Positions 10,429 to 19,803 of a DNA stretch of 54,844 bases are shown piece by piece. The DNA is from an uncultured Granulosicoccaceae bacterium (lineage in GTDB: Bacteria > Pseudomonadota > Gammaproteobacteria > Granulosicoccales > Granulosicoccaceae). Within the stretch, counting starts at the first letter, position 1; every line of letters starts with the position of its first letter. The DNA is taken from assembly GCA_937958675.1 (NCBI GenBank), contig CALGND010000024.1:1-54844 (forward strand). The letters are read 5' to 3'. The notes beneath the pieces were generated by a model. It worked only from the letters and a program-made list of their open reading frames with translations, searched no databases and was not told where the DNA came from. The translations under genes were made by a program, and so were the position numbers.

Positions 10429-11539
10429 GCTGAGCCGTCAGTGGTTTGAACTTAAGATAAACACGCACAACCCATGGCCGAAACAACAGTGCCAATGCAC
10501 CAGAAAATAAAATGATCAAACCTTGAATCGCGACAACCATTTCGCTGGTTATTTTAGGTATCTCAAATGCCAGTTCAGAACCACCTTGATACAACATACC
10601 AAACAATAAACTCGCCAAGATAATTCCCACCGGGTGATTACGCCCCATTAGCGATACAGCGATACCTGCAAAACCATAGCCTGCTTGGAAGTTCATCAGC
10701 ACTCGATGTTGCTCACCCATGATGGCGTTAACCGCGACAAATCCTGCTAGCGCGCCTGATATGCACATGGCACTAATGATAACTTTACGTGGTTTGATGC
10801 CGGCGTATTTAGCGGCATCTTCGCTTTGGCCTGCGGTACGTAGATCGTAGCCCCAACGTGTGCGCCAGATGTAGATCCAAACCAAGACACAACACAATAG
10901 CGCAAAGAAAAACGATAAATTGAGCGGTGTGCGCGTAATCTCAAACCCAAAGCCACCCAAGAATTCATGCATAAAAGGCATCCAGGTCGCTTCGCTAAAT
11001 CTGCGAGTTTCAGGTGCCATCTGCCCAGGCTTTATTAACACATTTACCAACAAATACACCATTAGTGATGATGCGATAAAATTAAACATGATGGTGGTTA
11101 TAACAATATGACTGCCACGATAGGCTTGCAGCCAAGCAGGAATAAACGCCCAGGCCGCGCCAAATAGACCTGCTGCAAAAATACCGATAGGGATTAACAA
11201 TAATGCGGGTAAGTATTGATCAAGCGCTAAAAAAACCAAGCCAACACCTAGTCCACCAATGTAAGCCTGCCCTTCACCACCAATGTTAAATAAATTGGCA
11301 TGAAAGGCAACGGCGACAGCGAGGCCTGTAAAAATAAAATTGGTGGTGTAGTAAAGCGTATAGCCAATCCCTTCATCATAACCAAAGGCTCCATTTAGCA
11401 TGATGCCAACGGCTTCAATCGGATTGACTCCAATAGCCAGCATGATCAGGCCAGCAAAAAACAAGGCCACCATGATATTCAGAATGGGAATAACTACGAT
11501 TTCTAGCCATGCTGGCAGATCTATGTTGTGAGTATTCAT
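10421..11539 (-). CDS. Nucleoside-type ABC transporter, first permease (YufP/NupP-like)
   Basis: 372 aa, hydrophobic, about nine membrane segments. Family blocks include AFHANLFNIGGEGQAYIG and GFAGIAVSLMGRNHPVGI, typical of the first permease in BMP-family importers. The ATG overlaps the ATPase stop codon as ATGA (4 bp). With the second permease it would form the heterodimeric channel for nucleosides. Confidence 0.92.
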   Translation of the reverse strand: MNTHNIDLPAWLEIVVIPILNIMVALFFAGLIMLAIGVNPIEAVGIMLNGAFGYDEGIGYTLYYTTNFIFTGLAVAVAFHANLFNIGGEGQAYIGGLGVGLVFLALDQYLPALLLIPIGIFAAGLFGAAWAFIPAWLQAYRGSHIVITTIMFNFIASSLMVYLLVNVLIKPGQMAPETRRFSEATWMPFMHEFLGGFGFEITRTPLNLSFFFALLCCVLVWIYIWRTRWGYDLRTAGQSEDAAKYAGIKPRKVIISAMCISGALAGFVAVNAIMGEQHRVLMNFQAGYGFAGIAVSLMGRNHPVGIILASLLFGMLYQGGSELAFEIPKITSEMVVAIQGLIILFSGALALLFRPWVVRVYLKFKPLTAQHV

Positions 11540-13149
11540 GCGGCGTCGTTCTCAAACGCGTTCGCCATCATTAATCCCAGTGTGGTTTTATCGGCAGCAT
11601 CACCTGTTAACTCACCCACTACTTTGCCTTCATACATCACTACAATGCGATCGCTTAAGGCCAGAATCTCATCAAGCTCCACTGACACCAACAAGACGGC
11701 ACAGCCAGCATCACGCATAGCGACGATGCGTTGATGGATTAGTTCTATCGCGCCAATATCAACACCGCGTGTAGGTTGGCCTACCAATAAAACTTCCGGA
11801 TTCTTTTCAAGCTCTCTAGCCAATATCAGCTTTTGTTGATTACCGCCAGAAAACGAGGCAGATTTTAAATTAGGGTTGCCTGGGCGTACATCAAAATTAC
11901 CCATTAGCTTTTTGCAGAGGCTTTTTATCGTGTTCAATTGCAATAAGCCACGCCACGAAAATTTTTCTTGATGCAGATATCCCAATACAGATGATTCGGC
12001 TGCCGTAAACGCTTTGACTAAACCGAGCTTGAGGCGATCTTCTGGCACATGGTTAACCTTGTATTCCCGGAGTTGCCGAGGATTAATGGGTTGATCATGG
12101 CTTATTGTATGGCCATTAATCACTACACTGCCATGGTCGGGCACAGTGATGCCGGACAACACTTCCAGCAGCATACTTTGGCCGTTACCCGCAACACCTG
12201 CAACGCCCAATATTTCACCACGCTTAACATGCAGACTCACATTATCCAAACGCAATTTATCTTGTGCATCTCGGTGAGATAAATTAGTTACCTCGATACC
12301 ATTTTCAGCCTCTGCAGGTAGCGGTATCTGACGTCGAAAATCTTGCGCAAGCAACTTGCGACCTACCATTAGCTCAGCAAGCTCCTGAATACTGGTATCA
12401 GCTGTGTTGAGATGCGCCACCATCTCGCCGCGGCGCAGCACTGATACAGTATCAGTGATGTCCATAATTTCACGTAGCTTGTGCGTAATCAAAATAACGG
12501 TCACACCTTGTTCGCGCAAGGCATCAAGCACTTTAAATAATTGATCGGCTTCTTGAGGAGTTAATACACCGGTTGGTTCATCAAGGATTAAAATTTCGGC
12601 TTTACGATAAAGTGCTTTAAGTATCTCGCAACGTTGTTGTTCTCCTACGGGCAATTTGCCAGTGATAGCATCAATATCGAGAGATAACTGATAGTTATCT
12701 GAAAGGGCTTGCAAAGCACCACGTGCATCTGCAGCACTGTGTTCAATCAAGGCGTGGGTTTCCGCGCCGAGCATAATGTTTTCGAGTACGGTAAACGTAT
12801 CAACCAGCATAAAGTGCTGGTGCACCATACCAATGCCGCAGGCTATGGCTTCTTTCGAATTTCGTATCTTTTTAGGTTCACCATTAATCAGTATGTCGCC
12901 ACTATCAGCTTGATAGAAGCCATAAAGAATACTCATTAACGTGGATTTGCCAGCGCCGTTTTCGCCAACGATGCCGTGAATGGTGCCGCGCTGAACGGCA
13001 AGATCGATATCTTGATTGGCGCGGACCGCACCAAAGCGCTTAGAAATGCCACGAAGCTGAATTGCAACGCTCTTAGTCGCAACAGCGCTGGCAATATCTG
13101 CGTTTGAGGTGCCGCCAGCCGAGGCTGACGACACAACGTTTTTACTCAC
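11536..13149 (-). CDS. Nucleoside-type ABC transporter, double ATPase (YufO/NupO-like)
   Basis: 537 aa with two ABC cassettes in one chain, as in RbsA and YufO. The first has Walker A GENGAGKST (about 62-70) and signature LPVGEQQR. The second has a degenerate Walker A (GVAGNGQS) and signature FSGGNQQK, the usual asymmetric arrangement of this class. The start is GTG at 13149 with a weak Shine-Dalgarno. The first 28 residues are an Ala/Ser-rich extension, so a later start is possible. It powers uptake through the two permeases encoded directly downstream. Confidence 0.93.
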   Translation of the reverse strand: MSKNVVSSASAGGTSNADIASAVATKSVAIQLRGISKRFGAVRANQDIDLAVQRGTIHGIVGENGAGKSTLMSILYGFYQADSGDILINGEPKKIRNSKEAIACGIGMVHQHFMLVDTFTVLENIMLGAETHALIEHSAADARGALQALSDNYQLSLDIDAITGKLPVGEQQRCEILKALYRKAEILILDEPTGVLTPQEADQLFKVLDALREQGVTVILITHKLREIMDITDTVSVLRRGEMVAHLNTADTSIQELAELMVGRKLLAQDFRRQIPLPAEAENGIEVTNLSHRDAQDKLRLDNVSLHVKRGEILGVAGVAGNGQSMLLEVLSGITVPDHGSVVINGHTISHDQPINPRQLREYKVNHVPEDRLKLGLVKAFTAAESSVLGYLHQEKFSWRGLLQLNTIKSLCKKLMGNFDVRPGNPNLKSASFSGGNQQKLILARELEKNPEVLLVGQPTRGVDIGAIELIHQRIVAMRDAGCAVLLVSVELDEILALSDRIVVMYEGKVVGELTGDAADKTTLGLMMANAFENDAA

Positions 13150-13160
13150 AACGGTAGACT

Positions 13161-13174
13161 AAGCGCTAGCGCTT
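13161..13174. promoter_or_regulatory. Perfect 14-bp palindrome between binding-protein and ATPase genes
   Basis: AAGCGCTAGCGCTT reads the same on both strands. It fills most of the 23-bp gap between the stop of the binding-protein gene and the GTG of the ATPase gene. In RNA it would form a short hairpin at the mRNA 3' end of the binding-protein cistron. Such elements often stabilise the upstream message and lower downstream expression, which would give excess binding protein; that role is inference. Confidence 0.55.
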
Positions 13175-14168
13175 ACAGGTCGCAGTTGTTGTTGCTCATG
13201 TAGTCGTGTACTTCAATATCACCACCTACAATACCTGCCGAAGCAATTTCTACAGCAGTTTTCATTTCGGCAGTAATCAGCGAAGCATTGTGCTCATCTA
13301 GCGCCCAACCTACACCGCCCTCAGCCAAACCCAACACACTGATACCTGGCTGCCAGGTGTCATTTTTAACACTTTCAAATGTGTTGTACGCTGCAACATC
13401 AACACGCTTTAGCATTGAGGTAAGCATGGTGCCTGGGTGCAAATAGTTTTGGTTTGAATCAACACCAATAGCCATCTTTCCACCATCTTCGGCTGCCTGA
13501 TAAACGCCTACACCTGTTCCACCGGCAGCAGCATAGATCACGTCAACGCCACGATCAAATTGACCTTTTGCAAGCTCGCTACCTCGGCCCGGATCGTTCC
13601 ATGCCGCAGGCGTTGTGCCAGTCATGTTTTCAATAACAGTCACCGTTGGGTTAGCGTGCTTAGCGCCTTGCACAAAACCACAAGCAAAACGGCGAATCAA
13701 TGGAATATCCATACCACCAACAAAACCAACCGCGTTACCTTTTGATGCCATTGCGGCGAGTACGCCTACCAAGAAAGATCCTTCGTGCTCTTTAAACACA
13801 ATCGACTGTACGTTTGGTAGATCGACTACGCCATCGATGAGGGTGAATTTGGTATCTGGGAATTCTTTGGCTACGATTTCGAGCGGACCAGCTTGAGCAA
13901 ATCCAATACCGAGCACTGGGTTAGCTCCGCGTTGCGCCATGCGTCGTATCGCTTGCTCACGCTGTGTTTCATTCGTCACTTCAAATTCACGGTAGTCGAT
14001 ACCGGTTTCTGCTTTAAAGCGTTCGACGCCGTCATACACGCCTTGGTTAAACGATTTATCGAACTTACCGCCCATGTCGAACACAACGGCGGGATTAATT
14101 TCAGCTGCTTGTGCGATTGCGCCAGTCAGCATTAACGCAACGGCTATGCTTACGCGTTTGAATATCAT
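13173..14168 (-). CDS. BMP-family periplasmic nucleoside-binding protein
   Basis: 331 aa with a cleavable signal peptide (ending near AIAQAA) and no lipobox Cys, so it is a soluble periplasmic protein rather than the lipoprotein of Gram-positives. The mature part has the BMP/PnrA fold motifs: VFDMGGKFDKSFNQG, GVDVIYAAAGGTGVG and GVDSNQNY. BMP proteins bind purine or pyrimidine nucleosides for ABC import. An excellent Shine-Dalgarno (AGGAG, minus strand) lies 7 bases before the ATG. It is the first gene of the importer unit. Confidence 0.92.
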   Translation of the reverse strand: MIFKRVSIAVALMLTGAIAQAAEINPAVVFDMGGKFDKSFNQGVYDGVERFKAETGIDYREFEVTNETQREQAIRRMAQRGANPVLGIGFAQAGPLEIVAKEFPDTKFTLIDGVVDLPNVQSIVFKEHEGSFLVGVLAAMASKGNAVGFVGGMDIPLIRRFACGFVQGAKHANPTVTVIENMTGTTPAAWNDPGRGSELAKGQFDRGVDVIYAAAGGTGVGVYQAAEDGGKMAIGVDSNQNYLHPGTMLTSMLKRVDVAAYNTFESVKNDTWQPGISVLGLAEGGVGWALDEHNASLITAEMKTAVEIASAGIVGGDIEVHDYMSNNNCDL

Positions 14169-14253
14169 TATTATTCTCCTAACAAATGGTGGATAGGGTT
14201 ACAAACTTCGATCTGAGTGTATCACGGCCGACCAGCGGTCCCCAGCGCTTCGG

Positions 14254-14580
14254 CTAGCCCTTTCCGTCTGCTTTTTGAGCCTCTTCGGCCTTGATCAACA
14301 TGCCAGCCAACTCAGTAAAACTGTCCTTGTAATAATACGGCGAGGTTTGGTCTGGGCTCTGAGTGTTTTCCTCGTTCACACCATAATCCAGCCCTTTTTC
14401 GGTTAACACTTTGTATTTTTTTACGATTCCGGGGCGCGTAGAGCTATTACGCTCCGCCTCCTCCAAGATACCGATTGACAGCAAGAGCTTATTGGCCTTC
14501 ACAGCCGACAAAGGAACAGCATGCTGCTTGAGCAGCTTGGTCAAAGATTCAACATCAGAGCCTTTCACATTGGCCTCCAA
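14254..14580 (-). CDS. Small conserved-looking protein of unknown function
   Basis: 108 aa, charged and soluble. It begins with a helical stretch (ESLTKLLKQHAVPLSAVKANKLL), continues with a winged-helix-like piece (STRPGIVKKYKVLTEKGLDYG) and ends in a charged helix. This resembles small phage or plasmid DNA-binding modules that test whether a gene product is fully processed, but I do not recognise the family. It sits 20 bp after the antiporter gene and 85 bp before the nucleoside-binding protein gene, same strand, so it is probably co-transcribed. Confidence 0.6.
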   Translation of the reverse strand: MEANVKGSDVESLTKLLKQHAVPLSAVKANKLLLSIGILEEAERNSSTRPGIVKKYKVLTEKGLDYGVNEENTQSPDQTSPYYYKDSFTELAGMLIKAEEAQKADGKG

Positions 14581-14600
14581 CAGTTAGGGATAAAAAGAAT

Positions 14601-16274
14601 TTACTTGGATTCGGCTTCATCACGATAGGTCTCGGTAATCGCTTGAGCATCCAGTGGGCCGACACCCATCATCTCCAGTACATCTTCGCCCATCAGCAGC
14701 GCGGATTCAAATGTTTCCGAGTAAGCCCGATCAGCACCCGAATCCAACTGAGCATTTCGAGCCGTTTGATCTAGGGCCCGGCAACTTATGGTGATATGCG
14801 GATGCTCCAAACGCACCCGATCTACCAGCTCTTGGGCACGCTCTGGGTCGTCAATGGCAATAACCATCACCGCAGCTTTTTCAATACCCGCTGCTTGTTG
14901 CAGGTCCGGCCGAAGCACATCGCCATAAAAACCAATAAATCCTTCACTGCGCAATTGGTCAAATCGCTCGGGATTATGATCAATGACCACAGTACGAAAT
15001 CCGTTTTGCTGCAGCAGATGTGCAATCACACGACCTACGCGGCCAAAGCCAGCAACGATAACCTGAGAATCGGCAAACTGATTAGCTTCAAGGCCAGTAT
15101 TGGTTTGCTTTCGCGCCGGTACCTTTGCACGCCTATCTGCGAATACCATCAGTATCGGTGTCGTCAACATCGACAAGGCGATGATAATCATCAACTGCGA
15201 ACCAAGCTCAGCAGGCAAGGCATGTTGCTGAATCGCATAGGCCACAACAACAAAGGCCAGCTCACCCGACTGCGACAACACTGTTGCTAACCAAATACGT
15301 TGCTGACGAGGGACCGCGGAAAACCTTAGCACAGTGCGTAACACCCAGGCTTTTATCGCAACCAACAATGCAACCAATGCCAGTGTTTGCAATGGCTTCA
15401 AAATAAAGCTACCAAAATCGATACTCATACCCACCGAGATAAAAAACATCCCGATCAACAAACGCTCGAATGGTTTTATCGCAATATTAATTGCTGAGCC
15501 GTACTCGGATCGAGTCAATATAAACCCTGCTAAAAAAGCACCGAGCTCCATCGGCAAGTCGAGTAGTTGCATTAGCAACAAAGCGCCAACAATTAGCAAT
15601 AAAGCAAATGCGGTGAATACCTCATCAAGCCCGATTTTGATGACGAAACGCAATAGATGTTTTAAAAAATAGTGGCTGAGCCAAGCGAACACACAGATCA
15701 CCAGCAGCGATACCACAACCGATGGCCAAGCGCTGCCCTCAGTAATTGCCGCTTCGAAACCAAGTAAGGGCACAAATACTAAAATCAGAAACATCGCCAA
15801 GCTTTGCATCAGTAACAAACGCTTGCCCGTATCGGTCAACGCAGAACCCGTTGGGTAACGTTCCCAAAACGCTTGATTGGCAATAGCACCGGACGACAAA
15901 GACAGAGCCAAACCACAAGCAAGCGCGTGATGCCAAGGTAAACCAATCGTCAGTGCAACCAACATGATCATCAAGGTTGCCAAACTAAACTGCAGCATAC
16001 CGATCGAGAATAAATCAGTGGGTAGCATACGAACGCGTGCTGGCGTCGCGCTCAGCGCAATCAAAAACAACAAGGTGATGGTACTGAACTGCAGAAACGC
16101 CGCGATCGAATCAGTATCACGAATTAGCGCGATGCCCCATGGCCCAACACAAATTCCAGCAAACAAATACCCTAACACCGGGCCAAGCCCTAGCCGCTTA
16201 GCAACAGGTACGGCAAGTAAGGCTACTGTTAGGTAAATAAAGGATTGCAGCAGCAGGCTATTGGTTTCACCCAT
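14601..16274 (-). CDS. KefB/KefC-type monovalent cation:proton antiporter
   Basis: 557 aa. About the first 380 residues form the CPA2 Na+/H+ exchanger domain with 11-13 membrane segments. A cytosolic RCK/TrkA-N domain follows with the nucleotide-binding loop VIVAGFGRVGRV. These systems export K+ (or Na+) against H+, often gated by NAD(H) or glutathione conjugates. It is shorter than E. coli KefB/KefC (about 600-620 aa). It is 6 bp from the amidotransferase gene and 20 bp from the small unknown gene. Its presence inside a nucleoside salvage run is unexplained. Confidence 0.85.
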   Translation of the reverse strand: MGETNSLLLQSFIYLTVALLAVPVAKRLGLGPVLGYLFAGICVGPWGIALIRDTDSIAAFLQFSTITLLFLIALSATPARVRMLPTDLFSIGMLQFSLATLMIMLVALTIGLPWHHALACGLALSLSSGAIANQAFWERYPTGSALTDTGKRLLLMQSLAMFLILVFVPLLGFEAAITEGSAWPSVVVSLLVICVFAWLSHYFLKHLLRFVIKIGLDEVFTAFALLLIVGALLLMQLLDLPMELGAFLAGFILTRSEYGSAINIAIKPFERLLIGMFFISVGMSIDFGSFILKPLQTLALVALLVAIKAWVLRTVLRFSAVPRQQRIWLATVLSQSGELAFVVVAYAIQQHALPAELGSQLMIIIALSMLTTPILMVFADRRAKVPARKQTNTGLEANQFADSQVIVAGFGRVGRVIAHLLQQNGFRTVVIDHNPERFDQLRSEGFIGFYGDVLRPDLQQAAGIEKAAVMVIAIDDPERAQELVDRVRLEHPHITISCRALDQTARNAQLDSGADRAYSETFESALLMGEDVLEMMGVGPLDAQAITETYRDEAESK

Positions 16275-16280
16275 CGCTTA

Positions 16281-17021
16281 CTAACCGTTTGCCATGCGGC
16301 TATCATCGGAAAGCTTGTGCCAATGGGTGAGAAAACCATCAAACCAGCGCGTAATATTGGCATCGTGTGTTAGCGCATCACGGCGTTGAATGATGCGCTC
16401 CTCTTCGCTTAGCGCACCTGTATCGCGTTGTCTATTGCGCTCATGCCAGACATCAAGCGTGGCAGGATTGACTTCAGGGTGAAATTGTACGCCGTATGAT
16501 AAAGCGCCATAGGAAAACGCCTGATTCGGAAAACGTTCACTACTAGCTAGCAGAGTTGTCCCTGCAGGCAAATCGAAACCCTCTTTATGCCATTGCATAA
16601 CGGTTAAGGTATCGCTCATAAATTGAGAATGACCTGGCAGCGGGTCTACATCAAAAAAACCGACCTCGGTAAGCTCATCCGGATGCAAAGTAACCTCAGC
16701 CCCAAGCACACGCGCCAACATTTGTGCACCTAAGCACACACCAAAAAACGGCGTATTGGTTTTTAGGCATTGCTCTATAAACTGAAGCTCTTGCCGAGCC
16801 CATTCAAATTGATCGGTATCGTTGGCACTTGGCGCACCACCAAAAATAACAACACCTTGATAGAGGGAGGGATCAGGAAACGCTTGGCCCGATACCGGAT
16901 AACATAAATCTATTTGATAACCCTTAGCTTGCATCCATAGGCTACAACGATCTTCACTCCAGCCCTCGGAGTGTTTTATCAATAGGTATCGCCCAGTTTT
17001 GTTGGGTCGATCTAGCGACAT
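16281..17021 (-). CDS. Class I glutamine amidotransferase
   Basis: 246 aa. The catalytic triad is visible: Cys in FFGVCLGAQ, and His and Glu in GVQFHPEV. Stand-alone proteins of this length are annotated as GMP synthase-like or gamma-glutamyl-peptide hydrolases. Next to nucleoside genes a purine-related amidotransferase is possible, but no synthase partner is present. The ATG directly follows the stop codon of the lipoprotein gene with no base between, implying coupled translation. Confidence 0.82.
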   Translation of the reverse strand: MSLDRPNKTGRYLLIKHSEGWSEDRCSLWMQAKGYQIDLCYPVSGQAFPDPSLYQGVVIFGGAPSANDTDQFEWARQELQFIEQCLKTNTPFFGVCLGAQMLARVLGAEVTLHPDELTEVGFFDVDPLPGHSQFMSDTLTVMQWHKEGFDLPAGTTLLASSERFPNQAFSYGALSYGVQFHPEVNPATLDVWHERNRQRDTGALSEEERIIQRRDALTHDANITRWFDGFLTHWHKLSDDSRMANG

Positions 17022-18710
17022 CTATCTTTCAACGGTAAGAGTGAATTCATTGGAGGTAACAAACAAACCACCAGGATCAGTCGCCACTATACGCAGCTCG
17101 AAGTCTCCGGTTTGCCGAGGGACTCCTGATAATTGGCCCCTGGTGTTAAGCGATAAGCCCGTAGGTGACAAGCCTTGAAGCCGATAAGTGAGAGTGTCGC
17201 CATCAGGATCGGAAAACACGGGGCTGATGCGAGTGATAGCATCTCCAAATTCGACTTCTTGATCAGCGATAGCACCTGTAAAACGAGGCGCAGCGTTTTC
17301 GGCTTCAACGATGAATGTCATGGTTGTTGTTGTTGGTGTGTTATATCCATCATCAGCTGAAACCTCGACATCGAATTCACCTAGGGCAGATATAAAACCC
17401 GTAATCACGCCTGTGCGCGAGTTAATAGCTAAATCAACCGCTGCATCGCTACTATCAAGCGAGTAGATAATGCTTTGGTTTTCAGGGTCGTCAAATTGAG
17501 AAGCTACCCCAACGATTATGCTGCTGTCCTCTACCACTGTTTCATCAGCTATAGCGCTAGCTATAACGGGTTCGTTATCCAATATAGTGAACGAAATTTC
17601 GGATGTAGTGCTAGCAACGCCATCAGTGATTAACATCGTATAGGTGTAGTCGCCCACATCAATGGGTTCGCCTACTCCACCTAACACCCCGATAGTACTG
17701 AGCTCAATTTCGCCAGAAACAGGAAAGCTGCCACTCAGTACAGAGAAACCCAAGGTGTTACCTTCGGGATCAGAATAAAAATCAGCGAAATCGAGAGAGA
17801 AATCAATACCCGCGACTTCCTCGATGTTACTGATCGTACCGTTGGCTATGGGCTCGTCGTTACGCGCAACTACATTGATTGTGACAGCCGCATTGACAAT
17901 GTATTCGCCATCGGTAACCGAATACTCGAATCGATCAGCCGCATCTTGCACCAAGTTGGCACCCTCAAACGAATAACTAAAACCACCATCCTCGCGCAGT
18001 TCAAACACATCCGCTGAGGCTGGCAACGTCACTGCGGTAGTCGATACCTTGAGTGGCCGACTGTTCACATCGTCGGTATCGTCTATATCGTTACTGAGCA
18101 AGTGAATGAGATCGCTACCTCTGATATCAAGCACCTGCCCTTCTAACACAGTGAAGACATCGTCGGCTGGTTGTGGCGGGTCGTTAACTGATATGACGCA
18201 AAAAGTGTAATCGGCAGTGCCCCTGCCACCATTGTTATCAGTTGCGGTTAAACGATATTTCAAACCAACTGGGGCGTTTAACGTTGGTGTTCGTAAAATA
18301 AACTCAGCAGTATCAAGCTCGTTACCTTGAAGCTCAAAATCCATTCGGCAATCGTCATCTGCGGGGCACGCTGCTGCTAAACTGTCAGCTGCAAGATCAC
18401 TTCGGTAGCCAGTTGCGTTGCTACATTCGCTCAGATTGCCTTGCTCGATTGGCGATAAACTCCATTGCCAACTGCGCACTGAGCCATCTTCATCGCTACC
18501 CCTGACTAAGATGGACGCGCTTGTTTTCTCGTTCAGAACTTGCGGACCAGCGGTTTGGCCATCGTCCAGAACAATCTCGACTTCTGGCGTGGTGTTATCG
18601 CGACCAGTCGAATCGACCCAACCACAGCCAGACAGGGCAAAAATCGCCAAGATAGAGACCGATAAGAGGGCTAAAGGCCGAGCAGGTACTTTCAGATAAC
18701 GTGAACGCAT
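17022..18710 (-). CDS. Lipoprotein with cadherin/Ig-like repeats
   Basis: 562 aa from the ATG at 18710. The open frame reaches 18752, but 18710 gives a proper lipoprotein signal (MRSRYLKVP, hydrophobic core, lipobox LSGC) with GGGG just upstream. The mature protein is acidic and holds several He_PIG/cadherin-like domains with SDPDGDTLTYRLQGLSP- and VSADDGYN-type motifs, which bind Ca2+ and often mediate adhesion. Two Cys pairs are in the N-terminal domain. It is probably exposed on the cell envelope. Its place between nucleoside hydrolase (56 bp) and amidotransferase (0 bp) suggests co-transcription, not a proven shared function. Confidence 0.8.
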   Translation of the reverse strand: MRSRYLKVPARPLALLSVSILAIFALSGCGWVDSTGRDNTTPEVEIVLDDGQTAGPQVLNEKTSASILVRGSDEDGSVRSWQWSLSPIEQGNLSECSNATGYRSDLAADSLAAACPADDDCRMDFELQGNELDTAEFILRTPTLNAPVGLKYRLTATDNNGGRGTADYTFCVISVNDPPQPADDVFTVLEGQVLDIRGSDLIHLLSNDIDDTDDVNSRPLKVSTTAVTLPASADVFELREDGGFSYSFEGANLVQDAADRFEYSVTDGEYIVNAAVTINVVARNDEPIANGTISNIEEVAGIDFSLDFADFYSDPEGNTLGFSVLSGSFPVSGEIELSTIGVLGGVGEPIDVGDYTYTMLITDGVASTTSEISFTILDNEPVIASAIADETVVEDSSIIVGVASQFDDPENQSIIYSLDSSDAAVDLAINSRTGVITGFISALGEFDVEVSADDGYNTPTTTTMTFIVEAENAAPRFTGAIADQEVEFGDAITRISPVFSDPDGDTLTYRLQGLSPTGLSLNTRGQLSGVPRQTGDFELRIVATDPGGLFVTSNEFTLTVER

Positions 18711-18766
18711 AACCCCATTGTAAAGCACATTTGTGCGACGTCTATTAAACATTCAGCAAGGCACAC

Positions 18767-19759
18767 CTAGCACAGTCGATAATTCACAATTGTATCAACG
18801 AAATGCTTCAACACAAGGGCGTCGTCAACCTGCATACAAGCCTGACAATCCGGGCGATCTTGCCAATGGGTCAATCCGTATTCGTAACCCTTGCGATCAA
18901 GTGCTAGCTGCCCCACGGCAACTCCATCGTGAATCACGCGGGCTGGGCCGCTAATCACGCCAAAGGCATCTGGAATAAGTAAATAAGCCACCGCCGCGGC
19001 ATCGTGCATGGCGCAAGCTGGCTCTTGCTCGTCAGCAGCGGCACCCTTGGACGAATAAAAGTCCACATAGAATCGACTGGTTTGCCAAATAAGCTCACCA
19101 GTTTTTGCCGCATTATCATCGAGTTGCTTTAGATGGGTGTCCGTAATCAAAATTTGATGAGTGACATCTAAACCAACAATCGTGGCTGGCCAAGATGCGC
19201 CTAGCACTTGATCAGCAGCGTGGGGATCGCCAAGAAAATTAGCTTCTGCCACAGGCGAGACATTGCCAGGCTCCGTGACAGCTCCACCCATAATGATCAA
19301 CTGTTGAACAAGTTCAGGCAACTTAGGTTCGCGCTCCAACGCTATGGCAATGTTAGTCAACGGCCCAACGGCAATTAGACTGATTTCGCCGGGATACAAA
19401 CGCGCCTGCTCAATAATATAATCCGCCGCATCCAATGCCTGCAACGCAGCGTGCTCAGCGGTGGGCTCATACGAAACTGATCCGTCGTAACAATTACCAA
19501 TCCCATCTTCGCCATGGACAAATTCTGCGTGTGGCATTGGGTTTTGCACAATTGGTACAGCTGCGCCCTTAGCCACTTTTACTGTTGTGGCACCAAGCAT
19601 ATGCAGTACATACTGCGCATTGCGCGTAGCTTTTTCGATATTGATGTTGCCAAACACGGTAGTTAACCCGAGTAGTTCGATGTCAGGATGACATAGGGCA
19701 TAGGCGATCGCCATTGTGTCATCGATACCTGGATCTGTGTCGAGAATGACCTTATGCAC
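18767..19759 (-). CDS. Inosine/uridine-preferring nucleoside hydrolase
   Basis: 330 aa. The Ca2+-binding N-terminal motif DTDPGIDD is at residues 7-14, followed by LTTVFGNI, AVGPLTNIA, IIMGGAV and HDAAAVAYL, all hallmarks of the IUNH family (RihA/RihB/RihC). The enzyme splits the N-glycosidic bond of ribonucleosides into base and ribose. Ribokinase is the next gene upstream (44 bp), ready to phosphorylate the ribose, and the nucleoside importer lies further downstream. The exact substrate cannot be assigned. Confidence 0.92.
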   Translation of the reverse strand: MHKVILDTDPGIDDTMAIAYALCHPDIELLGLTTVFGNINIEKATRNAQYVLHMLGATTVKVAKGAAVPIVQNPMPHAEFVHGEDGIGNCYDGSVSYEPTAEHAALQALDAADYIIEQARLYPGEISLIAVGPLTNIAIALEREPKLPELVQQLIIMGGAVTEPGNVSPVAEANFLGDPHAADQVLGASWPATIVGLDVTHQILITDTHLKQLDDNAAKTGELIWQTSRFYVDFYSSKGAAADEQEPACAMHDAAAVAYLLIPDAFGVISGPARVIHDGVAVGQLALDRKGYEYGLTHWQDRPDCQACMQVDDALVLKHFVDTIVNYRLC

Positions 19760-19803
19760 AATGTGCTCCTTTGATTGTTAGTGTGTTGCTACCGCAAGAT
19801 AGT

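Noticed and set aside
14796..15290. Plus-strand ORF of 164 codons
   Set aside because: Antisense shadow of the antiporter gene, whose membrane segments and RCK motif are clear.
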